Positions 1 through 5,350 of a stretch of 5,515 bases of DNA are shown in pieces. Source of the DNA: an uncultured Eubacteriales bacterium. GTDB lineage: Bacteria > Bacillota > Clostridia > Oscillospirales > Oscillospiraceae. Position numbers and translations under genes: made by a program. Every line of letters starts with the position of its first letter. Within the stretch, counting starts at the first letter, position 1. The notes below the pieces were generated by a model that did not search any database, was not told the DNA's origin, and worked only from the letters and a program-made list of their open reading frames with translations. The DNA lies in the NCBI GenBank assembly GCA_900555795.1, contig USMP01000108.1, positions 1-5,515 on the forward strand, given 5' to 3'.

Positions 1-2
1 CC

Positions 3-707
3 ATCGGGACAAAGGAACCGGTGGATTTTCAGGATGCCATCCGCTCCATGTTCCCCCGCTACGCCGCCAAGCGGGAACAGCCCGCCCCCAAGATTACGGG
101 GCTGGGAACTGCCGCCCCGCAGCTGGAGACGCCCGCCCCCATCACCAATTACAATTTTATTTCCGCCGACGGAAGGTGGAAGCTGAACCTCACCAACGCG
201 TTCATCTCGCTGTCCACAGTGGCCTACCCCGGCTGGGAGAGTTTCGGCCAGCACTTCGACCTGCCCCTGGCCCAGTTCATCCGCATCTACCAGCCCGCCT
301 TTTTTGAGCGCATCGGGCTGCGGTATATGAACATCTTTTCCCGAAAGGCCCTGGAGTTGGAGGGCGAACCCTGGCGGGATCTGATCGCCAGGCCCTATCT
401 GGGCATTTTGGCGGAGGAGGATGTGGAGGAGAGCAGAACCCAGAAGTGCTCTGTGGACGTTGAGTTGGCGCTGGATAGCACCTGCCGGGCCAAGATTCAC
501 GCCGGCCCCGGCCTGGTAAAAAAGAATATCCCCAACGCCCCGCCGGACACGGAGGTGAAATTTATTCTGGATATGGACCTGTTCCTGTCCGGGCAGATCG
601 ACCCCCGTATGGCCGCCGGCGGCCTGGAAACCCTCCACGGCCACTCCACCCCTCTGTTTCAGGGCGCCATTACAGACCGGCTCCACAGCGCGCTGGAGCC
701 CCGCTGA
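3..707 (+). CDS. TIGR04255 family protein, 5' end outside the window
   Basis: This is the C-terminal 234 residues of a protein of the uncharacterised TIGR04255 family, which occurs sporadically in bacteria and has no established function. The family pattern is visible: a segment like FISADGRWKLNLTNAFISLS, then a conserved tyrosine/tryptophan stretch (YPGWESF), then a strong RIGLRYMNIF motif, an ILDMDLF motif, and an ending of the type LHGHSTPLFQGAIT. No signal peptide or membrane helix is seen in the visible part. The frame is open to the left edge with no stop. The GTG at 21 lacks a convincing ribosome site and would remove the N-terminal strand region expected in the family, so I treat the gene as truncated by the window rather than starting there. 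It is followed closely by a strong terminator, so it ends its transcription unit. Family assignment is good; function is unknown. Confidence 0.82.
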   Translation: MGTKEPVDFQDAIRSMFPRYAAKREQPAPKITGLGTAAPQLETPAPITNYNFISADGRWKLNLTNAFISLSTVAYPGWESFGQHFDLPLAQFIRIYQPAFFERIGLRYMNIFSRKALELEGEPWRDLIARPYLGILAEEDVEESRTQKCSVDVELALDSTCRAKIHAGPGLVKKNIPNAPPDTEVKFILDMDLFLSGQIDPRMAAGGLETLHGHSTPLFQGAITDRLHSALEPR

Positions 708-744
708 CCAGGGCTTGTGAAACATCTCTTTTTCCTCAGACGAG

Positions 745-778
745 GCCGCCCCCGCCCAAGAAGGCGGGGGCGGCTTTT
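745..778 (+). terminator. Rho-independent terminator after the TIGR04255 gene
   Basis: A perfect 12-bp GC stem (GCCGCCCCCGCC at 745-756 with GGCGGGGGCGGC at 763-774) and a 6-base loop are followed by TTTT. It lies 37 bp after the upstream stop. Read on the other strand, the hairpin has no T-run after it, so it should mainly stop rightward transcription. It may still shield the converging leftward operon, which ends at 817. Confidence 0.88.
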
Positions 779-816
779 ATGCGGGCGGCGGTTCTCTTTC
801 CCGCCTGAGGCTGGGG

Positions 817-1254
817 CTAAAAATCCATTCGGTAGCAGTACCACCCCGGAGCCACCTGCACCGTAACGTAGGCATTGTCGCCGTCCTCCTCCCGCCAGGC
901 CCAGCCCCCCTCCTCCTCCCGCAGGGACATGGAGGCTCCCTGGAAACCGGCGGGACCGCCGTCCGTGGTGGTATAGATGCCCCAGTAGCTGGTAGCGGGT
1001 CCCAGCCCCCAGCCACACAGGGAAAAATCCACTATTTCCGCACCGCTTTTTCCCTGTCTGTGCCATACATCCACCGCCAGCACACCGGCGGGGCGTTCAC
1101 AGTCCTCCCCAGTCAGTATAGCTGCCGCCGCCTGGCGAAAGGCGGCCTGGTTACGATAGAACTGCCAGGCCGGGAGAAAGTTGCCCAGGCCGCAGCCGGG
1201 AAGCAGCAGTACCAGCGCCGCCAGCACGATCACTCTTCCCAGCGCCCCTCTCAC
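817..1254 (-). CDS. Small predicted lipoprotein of unknown function
   Basis: This 145-residue protein starts MRGALGRV, followed by a hydrophobic stretch (residues 8-19) and LPGC with the cysteine at 21. That is a plausible type II signal peptide, although Pro at -2 is not the usual lipobox residue, so a plain secreted protein is also possible. The mature part is rich in Trp, Gly and acidic residues, with a C-terminal block GGWAWREEDGDNAYV followed by GWYCYRMDF; four further Cys lie at 52, 80, 140 and 21. I recall similar Trp/Gly-rich C-termini in uncharacterised clostridial secreted proteins but cannot name a family. The GTG start overlaps the TGA of the upstream regulator gene by 4 bp (GTGA), with GGAGGAGGAG just before it. 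This points to translational coupling and to membership in the DUF2975-XRE operon. It is the last gene of that operon. Function is unknown. Confidence 0.75.
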   Translation of the reverse strand: MRGALGRVIVLAALVLLLPGCGLGNFLPAWQFYRNQAAFRQAAAAILTGEDCERPAGVLAVDVWHRQGKSGAEIVDFSLCGWGLGPATSYWGIYTTTDGGPAGFQGASMSLREEEGGWAWREEDGDNAYVTVQVAPGWYCYRMDF

Positions 1255-1463
1255 GGCTCCTCCTCCACATAGGCCAAAATGTCCCCCGGCTGGCAGTCCA
1301 AAGCACGGCAGATGGCCTCCAGAGTAGAGAAGCGCACCGCCTTGGCCTTGTTGGTCTTCAATACCGACAGGTTGGCAATGGTCACATCCACCTGCTCCGA
1401 CAGCTGGCTCAGCGACATCTTCCGCTTTGCCAGCATCACATCCAAATTCACCACAATGGGCAC
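1251..1463 (-). CDS. Small XRE/Cro-type HTH regulator (YozG-like)
   Basis: This 70-residue protein consists of a single helix-turn-helix domain of the Cro/C1 type (HTH_26-like). The helix-turn-helix runs about residues 17-37 (SLSQLSEQV, then TIANLSVLKTNKAKA), followed by the hallmark segment RFSTLEAICRALDCQPGDIL near the C-terminus. This pattern is typical of small regulators encoded beside DUF2975 membrane proteins, as in the Bacillus subtilis yozG-yoaS pair. The GTG start is chosen because GGGGAGGAG lies 6-7 bases upstream and because it gives the usual family N-terminus (VNLDVMLAKRKMS). It begins 17 bp after the DUF2975 stop and overlaps the lipoprotein gene by 4 bp, so all three should share one transcript. 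It likely binds DNA and could control its own operon; that is inference, since the targets of this family are poorly known. Confidence 0.93.
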   Translation of the reverse strand: MPIVVNLDVMLAKRKMSLSQLSEQVDVTIANLSVLKTNKAKAVRFSTLEAICRALDCQPGDILAYVEEEP

Positions 1464-1480
1464 CGGGTTCTCCTCCCCTC

Positions 1481-1954
1481 TCAGATCGTCAAATCATTTT
1501 CCGCCTTCAGATCCGCCGCCTTCAGCACCAGGTGGCTCAGCAGAAAAGCCGCCAGGGCGATGGCCAGCCCACACACCACCGCCGCCATGGACAGCAGCGC
1601 CACACCCGGGTGACCGCCGGTGATGGCAAAGATGGTTACAGTGCCCACCACGCAGTAGGCGGTGTCAGCCAGAGCGCAGAAGCCGATGCCGGTGAGCCTG
1701 CGGGCGTTTTTGTGACAGAAGGAACGGTCCCTCCCGATTTCCGTACAGATCTGCCAGAACAGCACCAGAGCGGCGGCAATGGGGATGACGCTCAGTTCCA
1801 ACGCCACCGTGGCGGGCGTCACCAGCCAGGCAAACTCCCTCTCCCCAAATTCCCCGATTACCTCCGGAAAAAGCACGCCGTAGAAAACCGCCGCCAGCAC
1901 CGCCAGAAACACAATGACCCCCTTCAGCGTCCGTACCAGTCCCACTCGTGCCAT
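1481..1954 (-). CDS. DUF2975 membrane protein (YoaS-like)
   Basis: This 157-residue integral membrane protein has four predicted helices at about residues 11-30, 49-69, 88-111 and 118-141. Family marks are the loop between helices 2 and 3, CTEIGRDRSFCHKNARRL, which matches the conserved D-x-S-F ... N-A-x-x-L pattern, and the C-terminal LKAADLKAENDLTI, a typical DUF2975 ending. Length is normal for the family. The ATG start has AGGAGGAGGG six bases upstream and sits about 24 bases after the predicted transcription start. It is the first gene of a three-gene operon with an XRE regulator and a predicted lipoprotein. Function is not established. Co-occurrence with the small regulator suggests a signalling or autoregulatory membrane partner, but that is inference. 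Confidence 0.92.
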   Translation of the reverse strand: MARVGLVRTLKGVIVFLAVLAAVFYGVLFPEVIGEFGEREFAWLVTPATVALELSVIPIAAALVLFWQICTEIGRDRSFCHKNARRLTGIGFCALADTAYCVVGTVTIFAITGGHPGVALLSMAAVVCGLAIALAAFLLSHLVLKAADLKAENDLTI

Positions 1955-1984
1955 GGTGAACCCTCCTCCTGTATTCTTGCCCCT

Positions 1985-2013
1985 ATCCTACCAGTATGTT
2001 TTCTGTTTGTCAA
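1985..2013 (-). promoter_or_regulatory. Sigma-A-type promoter of the DUF2975 operon
   Basis: On the minus strand a perfect -35 TTGACA (2008-2013) is separated by exactly 17 bp from a -10 TAGGAT (1985-1990, four of six to TATAAT). The flank upstream (2014-2045) is very AT-rich and may act as an UP element. Transcription should begin near 1978, leaving a leader of about 24 bases before the DUF2975 start. Confidence 0.85.
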
Positions 2014-2035
2014 TATATTTTTATCGTTTTTCAAT
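2005..2035 (-). repeat. Direct 10-bp repeat over the -35, candidate operator
   Basis: On the minus strand, ATTGAAAAAC (2026-2035) and ATTGACAAAC (2005-2014) differ by one base and are 21 bp apart start to start, which is two helical turns. The downstream copy contains the -35 element. Two copies on the same face of the helix would suit binding of two regulator units, and the XRE protein of the operon is the obvious candidate. A chance repeat in AT-rich DNA cannot be excluded. Confidence 0.35.
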
Positions 2036-2059
2036 AATAATATTCCGTTGCATTTCCGC

Positions 2060-2088
2060 TTTACCAACCGGCGGGACTGTGGTATACT
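2060..2088 (+). promoter_or_regulatory. Promoter of the nucleosidase-luxS operon
   Basis: An extended -10, TGG-TATACT (hexamer at 2083-2088), lies 17 bp after a weak -35 TTTACC (2060-2065). The TGn element probably compensates for the -35. Transcription should start near 2095, about 22 bases before the ATG at 2117. The -35 is only 46 bp from the -35 of the divergent DUF2975 promoter, so the two share one regulatory region. Confidence 0.75.
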
Positions 2089-2102
2089 GGGGAAAACGCA
2101 CC

Positions 2103-2110
2103 AGGGAGGG
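2103..2110 (+). promoter_or_regulatory. Ribosome binding site fixing the nucleosidase start
   Basis: AGGGAGGG lies six bases before the ATG at 2117. The reading frame stays open far upstream, back into the DUF2975 gene, but only this ATG has a ribosome site and gives the family N-terminus. Confidence 0.85.
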
Positions 2111-2116
2111 AACGCT

Positions 2117-2827
2117 ATGACCATTGGACTTGCCTATGCCATGACGGACGAAATCAAGGGGCTTCTGGCCCGGGCCGGCGCCAAGCTTTTGGAGACGGCG
2201 GCAGGGATGGCCGTCTACCAGATTGAGCCGGGGATTCTGGCCTATATCGGCGGGGTGGGGAAGGTGAACGCCGCCATGAGCGCCCAGCTGTTTATTGACC
2301 GCTTCCGGCCGGACTGGATTCTCAACGCCGGGGTGGCGGGCAGCTTTCTGGATCTGCCCATCGGCACGGTGGTGCTGGCGGACTGCTTCATCCAGCATGA
2401 CGTGGACACCACCGCCGCCGGCGACCCGGCGGGCTTTGTGTCCACGGTGGGCCGGGTGGACTTTCCCACCGACGGCGTGGAGCCCCTCTCCCGCTGTCTC
2501 ACCGGCCTGGGCATCCCCTTCCTGCGGGGAAAGGTGGCCACCGGCGAGGTGTTTATGACCCGGGGAAAGCGGGCAGACTGGGTGGCGGAGACCTTCGCCC
2601 CCACCCTGTGCGAGATGGAGGGCGGCGCCATCGCGCAGGTATGCCTGCGAAACGGCGTCCCCTTTTCTGCCCTGAAATCCGTGTCCGACCGGCTGTGCCA
2701 GGCGGACAATGTGTCGGAGTACTTCAACTTCGGCGAAGCCATGGACAAGCTGAACGCCGTGGTGCTGCCCGCCGCCCGCTGCCTGCGGGACAGCGCTTTT
2801 TCCGGCGGAGCACAGGAGGAATCATAA
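2117..2827 (+). CDS. mtnN: 5'-methylthioadenosine/S-adenosylhomocysteine nucleosidase
   Basis: This 236-residue cytoplasmic enzyme should cleave adenine from S-adenosylhomocysteine and methylthioadenosine, giving S-ribosylhomocysteine and methylthioribose. Family marks run in order: the N-terminal IGLAYAMTDE with Glu12 at the catalytic position, GVGKVNAAMSAQLFIDRF (47-63), NAGVAGS (70-76), HDVDTTA (94-100), TGEVFM (142-147), the nucleoside-binding CEMEGGAIAQVC with Met167-Glu168, and SVSD with the catalytic Asp191. Length is normal for the family. Small departures are IGGVGKV instead of SGIGKV, TGEVFM for the usual SGD-x-F, and SDRLCQAD where SD-x-AD is common, so it is a somewhat divergent member. 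The related futalosine hydrolase MqnB is less likely because of HDVDTTA and the neighbour. The stop is 2 bp before luxS, which uses the product, so the two act in sequence. It is driven by the promoter just upstream. Confidence 0.92.
   Translation: MTIGLAYAMTDEIKGLLARAGAKLLETAAGMAVYQIEPGILAYIGGVGKVNAAMSAQLFIDRFRPDWILNAGVAGSFLDLPIGTVVLADCFIQHDVDTTAAGDPAGFVSTVGRVDFPTDGVEPLSRCLTGLGIPFLRGKVATGEVFMTRGKRADWVAETFAPTLCEMEGGAIAQVCLRNGVPFSALKSVSDRLCQADNVSEYFNFGEAMDKLNAVVLPAARCLRDSAFSGGAQEES
2814..2820 (+). promoter_or_regulatory. luxS ribosome binding site inside the end of mtnN
   Basis: AGGAGGA overlaps the last codons of the nucleosidase gene and lies nine bases before the luxS ATG at 2830. It decides the luxS start against in-frame upstream codons and suggests coupled translation of the two genes. 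Confidence 0.85.
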
Positions 2828-2829
2828 CA

Positions 2830-3285
2830 ATGGAACGCATTGCCAGTTTTCAGGTGGATCACAACAAGCTGGAGCCGGGGCTGTACCTGTCCCGCCGGGA
2901 TGGAGATATCACCACCTTTGACCTGCGGCTGAAAAAGCCCAACACCGGCAACCTGCTGACTAACGCCGAGATGCACTCCGTAGAGCACATCCTGGCCACG
3001 GTGCTGCGCGGCAGCGCCGGGGATGCCGTCGTCTACTTTGGCCCCATGGGCTGCCAAACCGGCTTCTATTTTCTCTTTGACAGCCGCCGGCTCACCGACA
3101 GCCAGGCGGTGGAGGCGGTGAAGTCCGCCCTGGCCGCCGGAGTTGCGTGGGACGGCCCCATGCCCGGCGGAAGCGCCGTTGAGTGCGGGAATTATCGAAA
3201 TCTGGATACCAGCCTGGCCCGGTCTGTCTGTGCGGATTATCTCTCCGTCATTCAGGACTGGACGGCGGAGCGTCTGGCCTATTGA
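2830..3285 (+). CDS. luxS: S-ribosylhomocysteine lyase LuxS
   Basis: This 151-residue metalloenzyme splits S-ribosylhomocysteine into homocysteine and 4,5-dihydroxy-2,3-pentanedione, the autoinducer-2 precursor. It is full length for the family. The metal-binding motif is HSVEH with His49 and His53, with Glu52 in the position of the catalytic acid; the third metal ligand is Cys119 in VECGNY. The catalytic Cys75 lies in GPMGCQTGFY. The N-terminal FQVDHNKLEPGLYL and the segment DLRLKKPNTGNLL are also typical. LuxS works as a homodimer in the cytoplasm. It follows the nucleosidase gene by 2 bp and precedes a small FakA-like gene by 24 bp, forming one operon for recycling S-adenosylhomocysteine. 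No AI-2 uptake or receptor genes are visible, so whether the product serves as a signal or only as a by-product cannot be told here. Confidence 0.97.
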   Translation: MERIASFQVDHNKLEPGLYLSRRDGDITTFDLRLKKPNTGNLLTNAEMHSVEHILATVLRGSAGDAVVYFGPMGCQTGFYFLFDSRRLTDSQAVEAVKSALAAGVAWDGPMPGGSAVECGNYRNLDTSLARSVCADYLSVIQDWTAERLAY

Positions 3286-3309
3286 GCCAACAGAGGAGAG
3301 GAGCGCCGT

Positions 3310-3561
3310 ATGCTGCCATTTAAGTACGACACACAGCTGCTGATTGAGGGCCACGGCCTGGACGAGGATGCCATCCGGTCCTACTTCACCCAGAACCTTC
3401 GGGGGGACTGTCTGCTGGCGGTGGGGGACGAGGATCTCATCAAAATCCACTTCCACACCAATGAGCCCTGGGCGGTGCTGGCTTATTGCGCCGGACTGGG
3501 AGAAATTTACGACATCGTCGTGGAGGACATGGACCGGCAGGCCAGGGGCCTGCAGGGTTAG
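3310..3561 (+). CDS. Stand-alone FakA/YloV middle-domain-like protein (DAK family)
   Basis: This 83-residue protein resembles one internal piece of FakA/YloV, the Dak-type subunit of the fatty acid kinase. KYDTQLLIEG (5-14) matches the GYCTEFLI stretch, LRGDCLLAVGDEDLIKIHFHT (30-50) matches the GDSLVVVGDDDLIKVHVHT block, and GEIYDIVVEDMDRQ (64-77) matches the ending G-x-L-x-x-I-x-I-x-N-M-x-x-Q. Such small proteins are often annotated 'kinase to dihydroxyacetone kinase', but the nucleotide-binding kinase domain is absent, so catalysis is unlikely. It keeps the His-x-His pair (47 and 49), while the Cys of YCTEF is Asp7. It has an AGAGGAGAGGAG ribosome site about seven bases before the ATG and its own stop, and the frame is clean, so it looks like a real small gene rather than a remnant. 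It is last in the mtnN-luxS operon. Its role is unknown. Confidence 0.82.
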   Translation: MLPFKYDTQLLIEGHGLDEDAIRSYFTQNLRGDCLLAVGDEDLIKIHFHTNEPWAVLAYCAGLGEIYDIVVEDMDRQARGLQG

Positions 3562-3574
3562 CCTCTTCCAGAGG

Positions 3575-3615
3575 GGCGTCTCCCGGGTGGTTTACGCGCC
3601 TGGGGGGCGCCTTTT
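3575..3615 (+). terminator. Rho-independent terminator of the mtnN-luxS operon
   Basis: A 10-bp stem pairs GGCGTCTCCC (3575-3584) with GGGGGGCGCC (3602-3611), with two G-U pairs and a 17-base loop, followed by TTTTCT. A small hairpin (CCTCT/AGAGG, 3562-3574) stands just before it. It starts 13 bp after the last stop of the operon. Confidence 0.78.
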
Positions 3616-3667
3616 CTGTTGCGGAAGAGGGGAATTTTGCCGGAAAAGGAACTTGCGGTCGCCGGAT

Positions 3668-3696
3668 TTGCTTTTTCCCCGCAAATCGTGTATAAT
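3668..3696 (+). promoter_or_regulatory. Promoter of the DEAD-box helicase gene
   Basis: A perfect -10 TATAAT (3691-3696) stands 17 bp after a weak -35 TTGCTT (3668-3673). Transcription should begin near 3703, leaving a leader of about 66 bases. The promoter lies after the upstream terminator, so the helicase is an independent unit. Confidence 0.78.
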
Positions 3697-3714
3697 AGAA
3701 ATATCTGCCCTGTC

Positions 3715-3742
3715 GGCCGGGAGAGGCGCTCTCTCTGCGGCC
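3715..3742 (+). promoter_or_regulatory. Hairpin in the helicase mRNA leader
   Basis: GGCCG (3715-3719) pairs with CGGCC (3738-3742), and GAGAG (3721-3725) can pair with either register of the CTCTCTC run (3729-3735). The hairpin occupies the leader between the predicted start of transcription and the ribosome site AAAGGA near 3759. Leaders of RNA helicase genes are sometimes structured and temperature- or feedback-controlled; whether this one is regulatory is inference. No T-run follows, so it is not a terminator. Confidence 0.45.
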
Positions 3743-3768
3743 AGGAAATTTATCAAAAAAGGAATACT

Positions 3769-5196
3769 ATGACATTTCAGGAATTACAACTGCTGCCCGC
3801 CCTGCTGCGGGCAGTCAACGAGATGGGGTACGTCCAGCCCTCTCCCATCCAGGCCGCGGCTATCCCGCCAGTTCTGCAGGGGCGGGATCTTATCGGTTGC
3901 GCCCAGACCGGAACCGGCAAGACAGCCGCCTTCGCCATGCCTATTCTGCAGCGCCTGAAGGACAGGGTCAACGGCAGCCACCGGCCCATCCGGGCTCTGA
4001 TTCTGACCCCTACACGGGAGTTGGCGCTCCAGATCAAAGAAAATTTTGATCAGTACGGCAAGTATTTGCCTGTCCGCAACACGGTGATTTTCGGCGGTGT
4101 GGGGCAGGGACCCCAGGTGGAGGCCCTGCAGGCCGGGGTGGACGTGCTGGTGGCCACCCCCGGGCGGCTCAATGATCTGTGCGGCCAGGGGTTCATTCAC
4201 CTGGAGCATGTGGAGACCTTTGTGCTGGACGAGGCGGACCGGATGCTGGACATGGGCTTCATTCACGACGTGCGCAAGGTCATTGACCGGCTGCCGAAGC
4301 AGCGGCAGACCCTGCTCTTCTCCGCCACTATGCCCCAGGAGATTGCGGAGCTGTCCAAGAAAATTCTGATCAACCCCGTGCGGGTGGAGGTGACACCCCA
4401 GTCCTCCACGGTGGACGCCATCGAGCAGCTGCTGTACAAGGTGGACAAAGGGAACAAGAAGTACCTGCTGGAGGATCTTCTGCGCCGCAACGACTGGGAC
4501 AGGGTGCTTGTATTCACCGCCACCAAGCACGGAGCTGACCGGGTGGTGAAGGAATTGGAGCGGGTGGGCATCCACGCCATGGCTATCCATGGCAATAAGG
4601 GCCAGAACGCCCGGGTCAAGGCCCTGGAGAGTTTTAAAAGCGGCCAGATCCGGGTCCTGGTGGCCACGGATATCGCCGCCCGGGGGATTGACGTCAGCGA
4701 TCTCGCCTGTGTGGTAAACTATGACCTGCCCAATATCCCGGAGACCTACGTCCACCGCATTGGGCGCACCGGTCGGGCGGGACGCAGCGGCATCGCCATC
4801 AGCTTCTGCAACTTTGACGAACTTGCCTATCTGAAAGACATCGAAAAGCTGATTGGCAAGCGCGTCCCCGTAGAGGAACACCACCCCTGGCCCATGGAGA
4901 TCCTCGAGGCCACCCCAAAGGCCGTGCGGCCCCCCAGGCCACCCCGGTCGGAGCGGCCCGGTCGTCCGGCGCCCCCGCCGGCTAAGCCGCTTCCCAGGGA
5001 GGAAATGCGGCATTCCCGAGCCGCGGAGCGGCCCGGGCCGTCCCACCGGACCCCAGCGGCAGCGCCGGAGGCGCCTGTACCGCCTGCGGCTCCGTCCAGG
5101 CCCGCCGCCCGGCGCATCAGTTCCGACCCCCGGCCTATCGGGCGTCTGGCCGCCTTCGCCGATGGCCGCCGCAGGCGCAGAGGGCCCCAGAAATAG
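3769..5196 (+). CDS. DEAD-box ATP-dependent RNA helicase (RhlE/CshA-like)
   Basis: This 475-residue protein should unwind RNA duplexes using ATP, in ribosome assembly, cold adaptation or RNA decay. All core motifs are present in order: Q motif around PSPIQ (24-28), motif I AQTGTGKT (45-52), Ia PTRELA (81-86), GG (109-110), Ib TPGR (130-133), II DEAD (154-157), III SAT (185-187), the second RecA domain with VLVFTATK (246-253), [11 protein letters not shown] (299-308) and [12 protein letters not shown] (329-338). The conserved core ends near 380. The remaining 95 residues are a low-complexity tail rich in Pro, Arg and Ala, ending in [10 protein letters not shown], which probably binds RNA non-specifically. 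The ATG at 3769 is chosen because it has AAAGGA upstream and gives the normal start; in-frame codons further left lie in and before the promoter. Substrate and exact subfamily cannot be decided from sequence alone. Confidence 0.95.
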   Translation: MTFQELQLLPALLRAVNEMGYVQPSPIQAAAIPPVLQGRDLIGCAQTGTGKTAAFAMPILQRLKDRVNGSHRPIRALILTPTRELALQIKENFDQYGKYLPVRNTVIFGGVGQGPQVEALQAGVDVLVATPGRLNDLCGQGFIHLEHVETFVLDEADRMLDMGFIHDVRKVIDRLPKQRQTLLFSATMPQEIAELSKKILINPVRVEVTPQSSTVDAIEQLLYKVDKGNKKYLLEDLLRRNDWDRVLVFTATKHGADRVVKELERVGIHAMAIHGNKGQNARVKALESFKSGQIRVLVATDIAARGIDVSDLACVVNYDLPNIPETYVHRIGRTGRAGRSGIAISFCNFDELAYLKDIEKLIGKRVPVEEHHPWPMEILEATPKAVRPPRPPRSERPGRPAPPPAKPLPREEMRHSRAAERPGPSHRTPAAAPEAPVPPAAPSRPAARRISSDPRPIGRLAAFADGRRRRRGPQK

Positions 5197-5199
5197 CAT

Positions 5200-5239
5200 A
5201 TGGCCGGGGTCCTTTCAAAGGCGGCCACGCCATCTTTTT
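5200..5239 (+). terminator. Possible terminator just after the helicase gene
   Basis: TGGCCG (5201-5206) can pair with CGGCCA (5222-5227) around an inner CCTT/AAGG hairpin; alternatively ATGGC (5200-5204) pairs with GCCAT (5229-5233), placing the stem directly before CTTTTT (5234-5239). The structure is imperfect and the two pairings compete, so this is a moderate call. Confidence 0.5.
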
Positions 5240-5291
5240 AAGAGGCTCCCGCCTGTGGATGTGCATCCCGCCTGATTCCTTGGGCAAACAA

Positions 5292-5330
5292 GCCGCGCCG
5301 CGAAACTGTCGTTTCGCGGCGCGGCCTTTT
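5292..5330. terminator. Strong hairpin terminator between converging genes
   Basis: A perfect 15-bp stem (GCCGCGCCGCGAAAC at 5292-5306 with GTTTCGCGGCGCGGC at 5311-5325) with loop TGTC is followed by CTTTTATT on the plus strand. On the minus strand the stem is followed by TTGTTTG, which is moderately T-rich. It therefore probably stops both the helicase transcript and the leftward Spo0A-type gene ending at 5351. Confidence 0.88.
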
Positions 5331-5350
5331 ATTACGCCACCAGGGCGGGC

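Noticed and set aside
781..806. GC hairpin (GCGGG/CCCGC) as terminator for the leftward lipoprotein operon
   Set aside because: The stem is short and no T-run follows on the minus strand, so I cannot support a terminator there.
659..1066. Minus-strand 135-codon frame overlapping the lipoprotein gene
   Set aside because: It is Gly/Arg-rich shadow translation that crosses the terminator hairpin. The lipoprotein frame has the signal peptide and coupled start.
1427..2116. Upstream extension of the nucleosidase frame
   Set aside because: It runs through the DUF2975 gene and the promoters. The ribosome site and the family N-terminus fix the start at 2117.
2117..2827. Futalosine hydrolase (MqnB) as identity of the nucleosidase
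   Set aside because: HDVDTTA, the MEGGAIAQVC segment and direct coupling to luxS fit the methylthioadenosine/S-adenosylhomocysteine enzyme better, and no menaquinone genes are nearby.
2608..2829. Upstream start for luxS inside mtnN
   Set aside because: It adds 74 residues unrelated to LuxS. The ATG at 2830 gives the normal N-terminus and has AGGAGGA upstream.
2242..3456. 404-codon open frame antisense to mtnN, luxS and the FakA-like gene
   Set aside because: It crosses three recognised genes and gives a low-complexity translation with no family resemblance.
3619..3768. Upstream start for the helicase at 3619
   Set aside because: The extension contains the promoter -10 and the leader hairpin, and adds 50 residues not seen in the family. 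The ATG at 3769 has a ribosome site.
3784..5199. 471-codon open frame antisense to the helicase gene
   Set aside because: It is a shadow of GC-rich codon use. The plus strand shows all DEAD-box motifs, and the antisense translation has no recognisable domain or ribosome site.
5257..5268. GGATG-TG-CATCC inverted repeat after the helicase
   Set aside because: It has a 5-bp arm and a 2-base centre, no T-run follows, and it could easily arise by chance.
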